A stretch of DNA of 35,840 nucleotides from contig JARVGK010000033.1 in assembly GCA_029762535.1 (NCBI GenBank), positions 1 through 35,840 of the forward strand, in the 5' to 3' direction. Below the pieces are notes generated by a model, which worked only from the letters and a program-made list of their open reading frames with translations, searched no databases and was not told the DNA's origin. Source of the DNA: Thermoplasmatota archaeon (GTDB taxonomy: Archaea; Thermoplasmatota; Penumbrarchaeia; Penumbrarchaeales; Penumbrarchaeaceae). Positions 1 through 7,400 of this stretch are shown here, piece after piece. Positions within the stretch are counted from its first letter, which is position 1; each line of letters opens with the position of its first letter. A program made the translations under genes and the position numbers.

Positions 1-256
1 CTTCCACTCCTCCGCCTTTATGTATCACCAGGTTGACATTCCTTTTGAATTCGATCTTGTTTGCGATTGAATAAAGTGCTTGAACATCCCCCCACGACTT
101 GATGTTCTTGACATTGGAATCTTCATGTCTGGCAAGGTCTTTTGTTTTACCGAGATATCTGACCATTCGATGTTTGGTCTTACCATTTTGTTTATACGTC
201 TCATATTCGTAATAGTATGGGGTCCCGCCCTTAACTTTTGTCACGAGATATGTCAT
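1..256 (-). CDS. Transposase N-terminus (IS1634/IS4-like), cut by window edge
   Basis: An open frame starts at the ATG at 256 and reads 85 codons leftward without a stop to the window edge, so only the N-terminus is visible. It begins MTYLVTKVKGGTPYYYEYET and continues through a short basic stretch to a VRYLGK motif and a segment SWGDVQALYSIANKI. In IS1634-type DDE transposases a 'GDV..LY.IA' helix of this kind comes before the catalytic domain. The catalytic residues lie outside the window, so neither the family nor intactness can be settled. A TATA-like sequence lies about 28 bases upstream of the ATG, giving a nearly leaderless transcript. The gene fits the accessory character of the first 4.3 kb. 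Confidence 0.6.
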   Translation of the reverse strand, partial: MTYLVTKVKGGTPYYYEYETYKQNGKTKHRMVRYLGKTKDLARHEDSNVKNIKSWGDVQALYSIANKIEFKRNVNLVIHKGGGVE

Positions 257-278
257 GTGCCACCCATATTGGGTAGCT

Positions 279-288
279 TATTTATAAA
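279..288 (-). promoter_or_regulatory. TATA-box-like element for the left-edge transposase
   Basis: Read on the minus strand the sequence is TTTATAAATA, centred about 28 bases upstream of the ATG at 256. That is the spacing expected if archaeal transcription starts at or just before the start codon. No other support is available. Confidence 0.45.
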
Positions 289-542
289 TCTTTCTATGCT
301 GGCTAGTTAAGGTCTTTTGGGTAGCGCAATAAGAAGTGAAAAATGACTGGCTATATCCGAAAATTTCGACCCTTACTTATATACTCTTAAATTTGAGCTT
401 GAAATCTTACCTATCGATCTCGTTCCAAAGAGCCAAAGTTCCGGATCCGGGAATTTATCATCGATCCAGTATAGAGAATGCGGGGTCGACCGAGTCCAGT
501 TATGTAATTTGATATCAGATGATCAGCCCAATCAACCAATGT

Positions 543-551
543 CTTTATATC
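543..551 (+). promoter_or_regulatory. TATA-box-like element upstream of hicA
   Basis: CTTTATATC lies 23-31 bases upstream of the hicA ATG at 574, consistent with a leaderless or nearly leaderless hicAB transcript. Confidence 0.45.
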
Positions 552-573
552 TTGGGAAGGATATTATTTTTTC

Positions 574-765
574 ATGAAAGTAAGGGACGCCATCAAATTG
601 CTGGAATCCGATGGCTGGTTCCTTGTCAAAGAGAAATGAAGCCATATGCAGTTCAAGCACAAGGAGAAGAAAGGGAGAGTTACCATAGCAGGTCATCCCG
701 GCAATGAGCTGGCCAAAGGAACGTTGAACAGCATATTGAAACAGGCCCAATTAAAGGAAAGGTGA
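574..765 (+). pseudogene. hicA: HicA mRNA-interferase toxin, interrupted by in-frame TGA
   Basis: Read as one frame, this 63-codon gene encodes MKVRDAIKLLESDGWFLVKE, then K-TGA-SHMQFKHKEKKGRVT, then a tail with IAGHPGNELAKGTLNSILKQ. It matches the small double-stranded-RNA-binding-like HicA fold. The RGSH(x)Q(F/Y)KH motif carries the catalytic histidine and is normally followed by GRVT(I/V)PGHPG. The TGA at 637-639 replaces the glycine of RGSH, one base from GGA. Everything after it is intact, including SHMQFKH and the hicB overlap, so the lesion looks recent or is a sequence error. The toxin should be truncated at 21 residues unless read through. hicB follows at once. HicA toxins cleave mRNA; here the toxin is probably dead. 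Confidence 0.8.
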
Positions 766-770
766 AAGTA

Positions 771-1007
771 ATGTACAAGTTCATGATAGTCATTGAAAGA
801 ACGGATACGGGTTATTCCGCATATTCACCTGATCTTCCCGGTTGCGTTGCCACCGGTGAAACAAAGGAAGAAACGGAGCAGAATATGTACAACGCCATCG
901 AAATGCATATAGAAGGATTGAAAGAGGACGGCCTACCCATTCCCGAACCATCGACATTCGCGGAGTACGTCCTCATCAGTGATAGGGTTGTCAATGCTGT
1001 TCAATAG
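771..1007 (+). CDS. hicB: HicB-family antitoxin
   Basis: The 78-aa product starts MYKFMIVIERTDTGYSAYSP and continues DLPGCVATGETKEETEQNM. This is the partial RNase H-like fold of HicB/UPF0150 proteins, with the conserved 'GYSAYSPDLPGC' strand-turn and the 'A(I/L)EMHIEGLKEDG' helix. It ends soon after the 'PIPEPST' element and lacks a clear C-terminal helix-turn-helix or ribbon-helix-helix domain. I chose the ATG at 771 because GGTGA at 761-765 is a well-spaced ribosome site. A GTG at 762 overlapping the hicA stop is possible and adds three residues. The family binds and blocks HicA. With the toxin frame interrupted, this antitoxin may be an orphan. Confidence 0.85.
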   Translation: MYKFMIVIERTDTGYSAYSPDLPGCVATGETKEETEQNMYNAIEMHIEGLKEDGLPIPEPSTFAEYVLISDRVVNAVQ

Positions 1008-1067
1008 AATGGATCAATTTTCTCATCATAATGGATATGAACTATGGCTTGAGCGAGAATAATAAGC

Positions 1068-1257
1068 GGGCCAGACCGGACATTTGAAAAATGCATGATG
1101 GCATTTTCCATGTCTGAAATGATCGCTTCGCTCCTCATTTCAGATCCCGCAGGAAACCGAAGGTTTCCGAGGGTGCAGGAAAATCGCAGCATTAAGCCAT
1201 TTACTATTACGATTTTCCTAGCATCGAACTCTAATTGATGTCTATGTCTGGCCCACC
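1068..1257. repeat. Foldback repeat unit A, tRNA-end bounded, enlarged copy
   Basis: The unit opens with GGGCCAGACCGGA (1068-1080), a copy of the tRNA 3' end in complement, and closes with the inverted GTCTGGCCCACC (1246-1257). Its core, 1143-1257, is almost identical over 115 bases to the core of unit B. Inside are a hairpin with stem GGAAACC/GGTTTCC (1152-1158 with 1162-1168) and a stem GGAAAATCG/CGATTTTCC. This copy also holds two extra hairpins missing from B: GACAT..ATGTC (1079-1114) and TGAAATGA/TCATTTCA (1115-1142). It fills most of the gap between hicB and the copper cassette. Function is unknown. Confidence 0.8.
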
Positions 1258-1291
1258 ATAAATAACATAAAAATAGTAGGTGGGCCAGACC
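1246..1291. repeat. Palindromic module, copy 1 (tRNA 3'-end inverted pair)
   Basis: GTCTGGCCCACC and GGTGGGCCAGACC form inverted arms separated by 21 bases of A-rich spacer. The same module lies at 3975-4021 and at 4265-4311. In the last copy the right arm is the real tRNA 3' end. Immediately after this copy the sequence reads GAGTCCGGATCG, where the tRNA has GATTCGAACCGG, so the similarity to the tRNA stops at about the T-arm. Confidence 0.8.
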
Positions 1292-1336
1292 GAGTCCGGA
1301 TCGCTGTTTCTATTTTAGGGATAATTAAATAATACT

Positions 1337-1351
1337 CCGAAACATTTATGC
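1337..1351 (+). promoter_or_regulatory. Putative BRE/TATA of the copper cassette
   Basis: CCGAAAC (BRE-like, 1337-1343) followed by ATTTATG (1344-1350) lies 20-33 bases before the ATG at 1370. This is slightly close for a TATA box, and ATTAAATAAT at 1323-1332 is an alternative. No repressor gene lies next to it. Confidence 0.35.
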
Positions 1352-1369
1352 TCCTATGAAAGTGATATA

Positions 1370-1642
1370 ATGGCAGTAAATAATATCTTGATTATAGGTT
1401 TGATTGTTGGAAGTGTTTTTATCATTGGGTTGATCGGCCTGATGGCATCTGCAGGACATGAAGCTGCTGATGATTGGTTCGGTCATGATCACCATGATGG
1501 TGAGGAATGCGAAGAGCACCACCATTTCTATGAATTCTGGGACAATGATCATCATCACGGGCATCACCATGATGAGAATGACCACGATGAGTGTTTGGAT
1601 GAGGAAAATACCGAGAATGGCACTGTAGCTAAAATAAATTAA
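1370..1642 (+). CDS. Small His/Asp-rich single-pass membrane protein
   Basis: The 90-aa product has one N-terminal hydrophobic helix (about residues 5-27, ILIIGLIVGSVFIIGLIGLM) and a soluble tail crowded with His, Asp and Glu (for example DHHDGEECEEHHHF, and HHHGHHHDEN near residue 62). The tail has cysteines in GEECEEH and DECLDEE and no catalytic motif. It lies 45 bases upstream of a CopB-type metal ATPase and is surely co-transcribed with it. A role in binding or delivering copper or another soft metal at the membrane face is inferred from composition and context. I recognise no named family. Such a simple composition could also act as a metal buffer. Confidence 0.75.
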   Translation: MAVNNILIIGLIVGSVFIIGLIGLMASAGHEAADDWFGHDHHDGEECEEHHHFYEFWDNDHHHGHHHDENDHDECLDEENTENGTVAKIN

Positions 1643-1687
1643 GTCTGAAAAAAAAGATGAAAATGTTAAAAGATTTCAGGTGGATCA

Positions 1688-3796
1688 ATGGAAAATGACC
1701 ATAACAAACATCACATGGACCACGATCAAAAATCCAAACATGATGACAAGATAAATTCACATGACAATTCATCGCATGGAAAACACCAAATGGCCAATGG
1801 GAAGAAACGTGAAGAACAAGGTAGACATCAAAATCATAATGCAAACGGAGATCATTCTGATCACCACAAGATGATGGCCAAGGATTTTAAAAAGCGGTTC
1901 ATCGTCTCACTGGCCGTTACCGTTCCCATTTTGGCCCTTTCTCCCCTGATACAGGACCTTATAGGATTGGAATTCGGTTTCACCGGAGATAAATATCTTC
2001 TTTTTGTTCTCTCAGGTTTCATCTTCTTCTACGGTGGTTATCCATTCCTCAAGGGGATTTTCAAGGAACTCGGGGATCTGAAACCAGGAATGATGACCCT
2101 GATCGCTCTAGCGATCTCGGTTGCCTTCTTTTACAGTTCTGCCGTCGTGTTCGGATTGAGGGGAAAATTCTTCTTCTGGGAACTGGCCACACTGATCGAT
2201 GTAATGCTTCTCGGCCATTGGATCGAGATGAGATCTGTAATGGGAGCTTCAAAAGCTCTAGAGAAGCTGGCCCAATTGATGCCCAACGAGGCTCATCTTA
2301 TTACGGATAAAGGGACGAAAGATGTCAAGGTGAACGACCTAAAAAAAGGGGACAAGGTCCTGATAAAGGCCGGAGAGAAGATACCCGCAGACGGTGTGAT
2401 CTTCGAAGGAGAGACCCATCTCGATGAGTCCATGTTGACCGGGGAATCCAAACCAGTGAAGAAAAGCCCGAATGACGAGGTCATAGGTGGATCCGTGAAC
2501 GGCGACAATCTGATCAAAGTTGAGATCAAGGAAACGGGTGAGGATTCATACCTTTCAAAGGTCATCAAGCTTGTGAAGAGCGCTCAGTCAGCAAAATCGA
2601 AAACCCAACGATTGGCAGACAAAGCCGCTGTGGTATTGACCGTGATCGCATTGGTCGTGGGTAGTACAACTTTGATCTTCTGGCTGATCTACGGAAGCGA
2701 TATCTCATTTGCCGTGGAAAGAATGGCGACCGTTATGGTGATAACATGTCCTCATGCTCTGGGATTGGCTATTCCTCTTGTAAATGCCGTTTCAACCTCC
2801 AAAGCCGCAAAGAACGGTTTGTTGATAAGAAATAGAACTGCATTCGAGAATTCAAGGAAGATAACCATGGTGGTTTTCGATAAGACCGGAACTCTAACAG
2901 AGGGCAGTTTCGGCCTATCCCTCATAGAATCTTTAGAAAAAGACCTGGATGAGAACGATATGCTGAAGATAGCCTCCTCCATCGAGAGAAATTCAGAACA
3001 CCCGATAGGAAAAAGCATTGTCGAGGGTGCCAGGAAGAAAGGGATCGAGATATCTGATGTTTCTGATTTCAATGTCCTCAAGGGAGAAGGGGTGTCGGCA
3101 AAGTTCGAGGGTGAGGAATACAAACTCGTAAGCAGGAAATATATGGAAAGGAACGGGATCGAAGATACCTCAAAGAAAGGTACCGAAGGCATAAGCACTG
3201 AGGTCTACATCCTTAGAAATGACGAAATCATAGGAAAGATATCTCTCGGGGACCGGATCCGGGAAGAGTCTTTCGAAGCGGTCAAGATGCTTCAAAAGAA
3301 TGGAAAGAAATGCTGGATGCTCACAGGGGATAACGAGAGAATAGCCAAGGAGGTATCGGAGAGTCTCAAGTTGGATGGGTATTTTGCCGAAGTTCTTCCT
3401 CATGAAAAACAGGAGAAAATCAAGGAACTTCAGAAGAATGGAGAATTCGTTGCAATGACGGGTGATGGTATAAACGATGCTCCCGCATTGGCTCAAGCGG
3501 ATATTGGTATTGCTGTGGGGTCAGGAACCGATGTGGCAGCTGAGACTGCTGATATCATTCTTGTCAACAGCAATCCCAGGGACATCGTCGATCTGATATC
3601 GTTCGGGGAAGCTACATACAAGAAGATGATACAGAATCTGTTCTGGGCAACAGGATATAACGTTGTGGCGATTCCCCTAGCGGCTGGTGTACTGTTCGGT
3701 GTCGGTATAGTGATCTCACCCGCTGTAGGAGCAGGACTAATGTCCTTGAGTACGGTGATCGTTGCGATCAATGCAAGGTTTCTGAAAATCCGGTAA
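1688..3796 (+). CDS. copB: CopB-type (P1B-3) heavy-metal translocating P-type ATPase
   Basis: This 702-aa membrane pump uses ATP to export copper or silver ions. The first 65 or so residues are a His/Asp/Lys-rich metal-binding tail with no CxxC domain. Landmarks follow in order: the phosphatase motif TGES (251-254), the transmembrane metal site Cys354-Pro355-His356, the phosphorylation site DKTGT (Asp398), the SEHPIG nucleotide-binding motif, and TGDGINDAPAL. Near the C-terminus come GYNVVAIP and MSLST. The CPH triad with MSxST is the P1B-3/CopB signature; CopA pumps carry CPC. AGGTGG, 4-9 bases before the ATG, is a good ribosome site. The length is normal and the frame intact. Whether Cu(I), Cu(II) or Ag is carried cannot be read from sequence. 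The cassette is bracketed by repeat units A and B. Confidence 0.93.
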   Translation: MENDHNKHHMDHDQKSKHDDKINSHDNSSHGKHQMANGKKREEQGRHQNHNANGDHSDHHKMMAKDFKKRFIVSLAVTVPILALSPLIQDLIGLEFGFTGDKYLLFVLSGFIFFYGGYPFLKGIFKELGDLKPGMMTLIALAISVAFFYSSAVVFGLRGKFFFWELATLIDVMLLGHWIEMRSVMGASKALEKLAQLMPNEAHLITDKGTKDVKVNDLKKGDKVLIKAGEKIPADGVIFEGETHLDESMLTGESKPVKKSPNDEVIGGSVNGDNLIKVEIKETGEDSYLSKVIKLVKSAQSAKSKTQRLADKAAVVLTVIALVVGSTTLIFWLIYGSDISFAVERMATVMVITCPHALGLAIPLVNAVSTSKAAKNGLLIRNRTAFENSRKITMVVFDKTGTLTEGSFGLSLIESLEKDLDENDMLKIASSIERNSEHPIGKSIVEGARKKGIEISDVSDFNVLKGEGVSAKFEGEEYKLVSRKYMERNGIEDTSKKGTEGISTEVYILRNDEIIGKISLGDRIREESFEAVKMLQKNGKKCWMLTGDNERIAKEVSESLKLDGYFAEVLPHEKQEKIKELQKNGEFVAMTGDGINDAPALAQADIGIAVGSGTDVAAETADIILVNSNPRDIVDLISFGEATYKKMIQNLFWATGYNVVAIPLAAGVLFGVGIVISPAVGAGLMSLSTVIVAINARFLKIR

Positions 3797-3858
3797 TATT
3801 TTTCAATCTTTAGTATTTAAACCGTTCTTAGAAAAGACAAGCTTAGCCCAAAATGTTT

Positions 3859-3987
3859 GGTGGGCCAGACCGGATCCCGTAGGAAACCGAAGGTTTCCGA
3901 GGGTGCAGGAAAATCGCAGCATTAAGCCATTTACTATTACGATTTTCCTAGCATCGAACTCTAATTGATGTATAGGTCTGGCCCACC
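3859..3987. repeat. Foldback repeat unit B, 13-bp terminal inverted repeats
   Basis: The 129-base unit begins with GGTGGGCCAGACC (3859-3871) and ends with its exact inverse GGTCTGGCCCACC (3975-3987). The core from 3873 matches unit A at nearly every position. It contains the GGAAACC/GGTTTCC hairpin and the longer GGAAAATCG/CGATTTTCC stem, followed by TCGAACTCTAATTGATG. The whole unit can fold into a long closing stem with two internal hairpins. It starts about 60 bases after the copB stop codon. It could be a MITE-like element, a structured RNA, or a degenerate integration site. It encodes no convincing protein. Confidence 0.85.
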
Positions 3988-4021
3988 ATAAATAACATAA
4001 AAATAGTAGGTGGGCCAGACC
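3975..4021. repeat. Palindromic module, copy 2
   Basis: GGTCTGGCCCACC, 21 bases of A-rich spacer and GGTGGGCCAGACC form a perfect 13-bp inverted repeat. It joins the right end of unit B to the left end of the element at 4009-4117. The spacer is the same as in copy 1 and differs from copy 3 at a single position. Confidence 0.85.
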
Positions 4022-4117
4022 GGATTCGTCGTTGGAAAATCGGAGATTTTCCCGATCTTTGAGACTAATACGCATATAACAGACAATCGTCTCAAAGAAA
4101 CCAAGGTTCGAATCCGG
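4009..4117. repeat. Foldback element D, variant interior, T-arm-like right end
   Basis: The element starts with the same tRNA-end copy (GGTGGGCCAGACCGGATTCG, 4009-4028). Its interior differs from units A-C: a hairpin GGAAAATC/GATTTTCC (4034-4052) and a stem TTTGAGAC/GTCTCAAA (4058-4065 with 4089-4096). It ends with GGTTCGAATCCGG (4105-4117), which equals the T-arm of the neighbouring tRNA in inverted orientation. CCGGATTCG (4020-4028) therefore pairs with CGAATCCGG (4109-4117) as a nine-base closing helix. The architecture resembles units A-C, but most of the interior sequence is different. Confidence 0.65.
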
Positions 4118-4148
4118 CAAATTGACATAGTTCTAGGTAAAAGAAAAA

Positions 4149-4277
4149 ATGGGCCAGACCGGATCCCGCAGAAGGTCATCAGACCTTCGAGGGCCCCGGA
4201 AAATCGCAGCATCAAGTATCTTTTCAGCACGATTTTTCGAGGGTCGAACTCTAATTGATGTCTAGGTCTGGCCCACC
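4149..4277. repeat. Foldback repeat unit C, diverged copy with compensatory hairpin
   Basis: The unit runs from TGGGCCAGACCGGATCCC (4149-4166) to the inverted GGTCTGGCCCACC (4265-4277). It is homologous to A and B, with conserved GGATCCCGCAG, AAAATCGCAGCAT and TCGAACTCTAATTGATGTCT. Its first hairpin has changed from GGAAACC/GGTTTCC to GAAGGTC/GACCTTC (4170-4176 with 4181-4187), and pairing is kept at every position. The second stem is likewise kept around AAAATCG/CGATTTT. It ends 21 bases from the tRNA gene. Confidence 0.85.
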
Positions 4278-4311
4278 ATAAAAAACATAAAAATAGTAGG
4301 TGGGCCAGACC
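4265..4311. repeat. Palindromic module, copy 3, overlapping the tRNA 3' end
   Basis: GGTCTGGCCCACC (4265-4277) is an exact inverted copy of GGTGGGCCAGACC (4299-4311). The latter is the acceptor stem and part of the T-arm of the tRNA gene plus two downstream bases. A tRNA transcript that runs on past the T-rich spacer would contain a competitor strand able to pair with its own 3' end. Confidence 0.85.
4280..4293 (-). terminator. Oligo-T terminator downstream of the tRNA
   Basis: On the minus strand, downstream of the tRNA 3' end, runs of five (4289-4293) and six (4280-4285) T residues follow. Oligo-T tracts are the usual archaeal termination signal. The tracts lie between the two arms of the palindromic module. 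Confidence 0.5.
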
Positions 4312-4374
4312 GGATTCGAACCGGTGACCCTCCGGTTATGAGCCGGATGCTCCACCTGGCTAAGCTACTGGCCC
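4301..4374 (-). tRNA. tRNA with CAU anticodon (elongator Met, or Ile2)
   Basis: The 74-base minus-strand gene folds as a standard cloverleaf. The acceptor stem GGGCCAG pairs perfectly with CTGGCCC, followed by discriminator A. The anticodon stem TCCGG/CCGGA encloses the loop CTCATAA with anticodon CAT, and the T-arm is ACCGG-TTCGAAT-CCGGT. The 3' CCA is not fully encoded (ACC then T). It lacks an initiator-like start, so it is an elongator Met tRNA or a tRNA-Ile whose C34 is modified to agmatidine to read AUA. Sequence alone does not settle which. No intron is apparent. It sits at the border between the AT-rich accessory segment and the RHS gene. TTTAATAATG on the minus strand around 4413-4422 could be its TATA box. 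Confidence 0.9.
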
Positions 4375-4479
4375 GCAGCTATTGTTCGAATGCATCTGGT
4401 GAAAAGAGGCCCATTATTAAAAACATGCGGTTCGGGGCCCTCGATCCTGTCAACACCGTACATAACCCTCAAGGGACCA

Positions 4480-7400
4480 TCATTCCTCATCGAACCTCTT
4501 GTTCCTTGCCCTGAATATCGTGTATGTGGCAAACGACAAGACAATGAGCAGGGTGAGAAGCACAAGAGGAACCAAACACAGCATCAATGGGATCCAATTG
4601 TTCTTTTCTCCATTGGATCCGTTGGCCTTTTCAACCTTCACCTCCATCGTATCGGTATCCCAGAGTCCGGCAGCATTGGTCACATTGAGAGTGATCGAGT
4701 ATGTTCCCGGGGTGTCGAATTTATAAGAAGCAATAATGCCGTTAAGCGTTACCTCCTCACCACCGTTATTGAAGGTCCATGTGTAACTGACTATACCCAC
4801 GCTGTCGAGGCTTCTGCTCCCGTCAAAGGTCACATTGGTCCCAGCTTCAACCCTCTGGTCGGTACCTGCGTTCGCGGTAGGGCTCGTTGGAACCATAACG
4901 GTTGCGAAGGCTTCGATATTTTCTTGCTTATCCTCGCGATGGCCCACGTTGTCCGTGGCGATGCTGTAGAATCCGTAGGTCGATCCAACATCTCCCTCGT
5001 AATATGCGGATGTGGCATTGGTACCTTCCAACCATGGCGTCCAGGGACCGTCGTTCTCCTTTGCGTAAATATCATACGAAGCGATCCCGGACCCCCCTGA
5101 CTCATCCTCCCCGCTCCATGAGACCGTGAAGTTCTGACCAACCTTTTCTGGCAGGGCAGTGATGCTGCTTGATGGCGGCTCCGCATCTATTGTAACGAGA
5201 GCCTCAAGGTCCGGGGAGGTCCCTTTGGATCTGTCCAGGGGATCGATCTGGTTAGTGTCTATCTCCATACCGAGATTGAACTGAATGGTCGCGATATTCC
5301 GGATCTCGGTTCCGCTTTCGAGGTCCGTTTTTGGATCGATGTTGTATGAGAAATATCCCTGCCCCCTTCCTGTTCCGTCCTCGGGTGGAAGGAAACCGAT
5401 GTTCACCTCCGGAGGGAGCTGTGTAACGGGATCTATGGAATATATGATCACGTACACCTTTCCCGTTCTAACATCGATCTCTCCATTGAGATGCAGTTCG
5501 ATATCCATGACGTATTCATCATCTTCGTATGAATATTCCATGACCTCGTCAAAATATCTCGTCCCTGGATCGAATGGTATAGCAAGGTCACCGAATCCGA
5601 TCTCGGTGAACTCGAAAGTTGACCAGTCCAGATCCTCCGATAACGGATCCACGACCGTGACCATCTGGGCGGGGGCTGTCGCCTCCTTCATGTTCTCGAA
5701 CTCGATGATGTAGGAGAGCCTTGTCCCCTCAGCCACATGATTTCCAGGTCCGGTCCCGTTCAAGCATATTTTTTGGTTGGGATCGAGAGGTGTCAATGTG
5801 TTGGCCGGCACTCCAAATTCAAAGAGAGAGTCCAGCTTCTTGGCGATACTGTATATTGTGTAGACAACGACCACAACAGCAGCAGCAACGACGACAGCTG
5901 GCGCTGCAGGCGAGAAAATGATCGGAGCCATGGAGGATAGGGTTCCAATACCCGCGATGACTTCCACACTGAATCCAACGAATTCTGCATCCCCTTGGTC
6001 CAAGAAACTATCGGTGGAGGATTCGGCCATATCTCCCCATGGAATGAGTCCTGTCCCGATCTCATATGCATATCCAATGGCTGAAAGACCTTCCGGATCG
6101 ACCAGGTTGGTGGGGGAATTGAACACATACCGATAGAGGTTCAGGTCTCCGGCGGATATCCCCATGGGATCCATTGATGTGAAACGGCCCATTTGCGGAC
6201 TGTATTCCCTTGCACGCATGTGGATAAGACCCGATGGATCTGCCATCACACCTTTCTCCCCGACGAACCGAAATGGGTTTGAAACCGATCCCTGCTCCGA
6301 AAGGACCTCTCCGAAGGGCAGGTACGAGTATGAGTTCACCGTTGCTCCTGTTGAGTCCGTCAGTTCATGGGTGTTGCCCATTGCATCGAAGTTGTAAAAA
6401 TACGAATCCCCGGTTCCAGTTTCCATACTCACAAGGTCCGAACCGTATATGAACCGGGATACCAACGTTTGGTTCTCATCGTAAACACCCACCACCTCTC
6501 CCATCCCGATCGGGTCCACCAATAGATACGAGGGGACTCCGTTTTCGCTGATCGAAACGCGATTTCCCAGTCCGTCATAGGCATATTCCCAACTGTCACC
6601 ACCTCGCCTGACACCGATGAGCCGCCCATCATCGTTGTAGGTATAGGTGGTCGTCCCATTGTGCCCATCTTCCGAAACGAGGTTGCCATCCGTATCATAA
6701 TGGTAACTGACATCGCCCACCCCGGTGTACTGGTTGAGATCATTGGATGTGTATTGTCCCTCCTCTCCGTTGATCACGGTCCTGACACGATTTCCCATTA
6801 TGTCGTGATCATACTCCATGTTCTGGGCCGATATCCCAGGGTAGGTAGGATCGAACACCGCATTGACAAGCTGGTCCCTGTCGTCGTAGGTATAAAGCCA
6901 GGTCCCGTAATGGGTGTTGGTCTTCGTTATTCTCCCGCAAGTATCATATGTGTAATTGAACCATGAGATCACGGTTTCGTCCGGATGGAAGTTGGCCAGT
7001 TTGGTGACCCTGCCCGCAGCATCGTAACCATAGGTCGTGTACACCCCGTTCTGCAGGGTCTTATCGGACAGCCTTCCCAGCTTATCATATCCATATTTAA
7101 CAACGTCGATCCCGCCGGATGTCGTCAATCCCTCGAGACGGCCTGCGTGATCGTGATCGTAATTGATCCTATTCCCCATGTGGTCTATCATAGCACTTCT
7201 TCGACGGGTATGATCATATGTGAACTCCAGCCATTGGCCTCCAGGATATTCTATTCTGGTAAGAAGGTCATTAGAGTTGTAGGTATAGTTGGTCACTCCT
7301 GTCGAGTCCTCCATCGAAATGAGGTTTCCTCTGATATCGTAAGAATATTGGTTCTCGGAACCATCCGCATATCTCTTTGTGGTGATCCGACCGTTGGGAT

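Larger units (their letters stand above)
257..573. other. Intergenic, no gene seen
   Basis: This 317-base AT-rich stretch between the divergent transposase and hicA has no convincing coding frame. It holds the transposase TATA element, a perfect 10-base palindrome CCGGATCCGG at 441-450, and a GACCGAGTCC near 490 that also occurs after the tRNA-end copy at 1279-1291. The hicA TATA element lies at its right end. The 10-base match could be chance. Confidence 0.5.

Noticed and set aside
574..765. hicA TGA read as selenocysteine or programmed readthrough
   Set aside because: The replaced residue is normally glycine, no selenocysteine element is apparent, and a single base change from GGA explains it.
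3803..4258. Open frames on both strands inside the repeat units
   Set aside because: They run through hairpins and tRNA-end copies, have no ribosome sites, and their length follows from the repeated sequence.
1068..4311. Repeats as a CRISPR array
   Set aside because: There are only a few copies of unequal length, they are inverted and separated by genes, there are no regular spacers, and no cas genes are present.
4301..4374. Initiator tRNA-Met
   Set aside because: The anticodon is CAU, but the acceptor and anticodon stems lack the initiator features expected in archaea, such as an A1 start and three G:C pairs flanking the loop.
4390..5100. Plus-strand 236-codon frame opposite the RHS gene
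   Set aside because: It is a shadow of the long minus-strand coding frame, with no domain, no ribosome site and unnatural composition.
5770..6090. Toxin domain directly after the RHS core
   Set aside because: The sequence after DPEGLS is a hydrophobic segment followed by DUF11-like repeats; no nuclease or other toxin motif and no immunity gene is visible.
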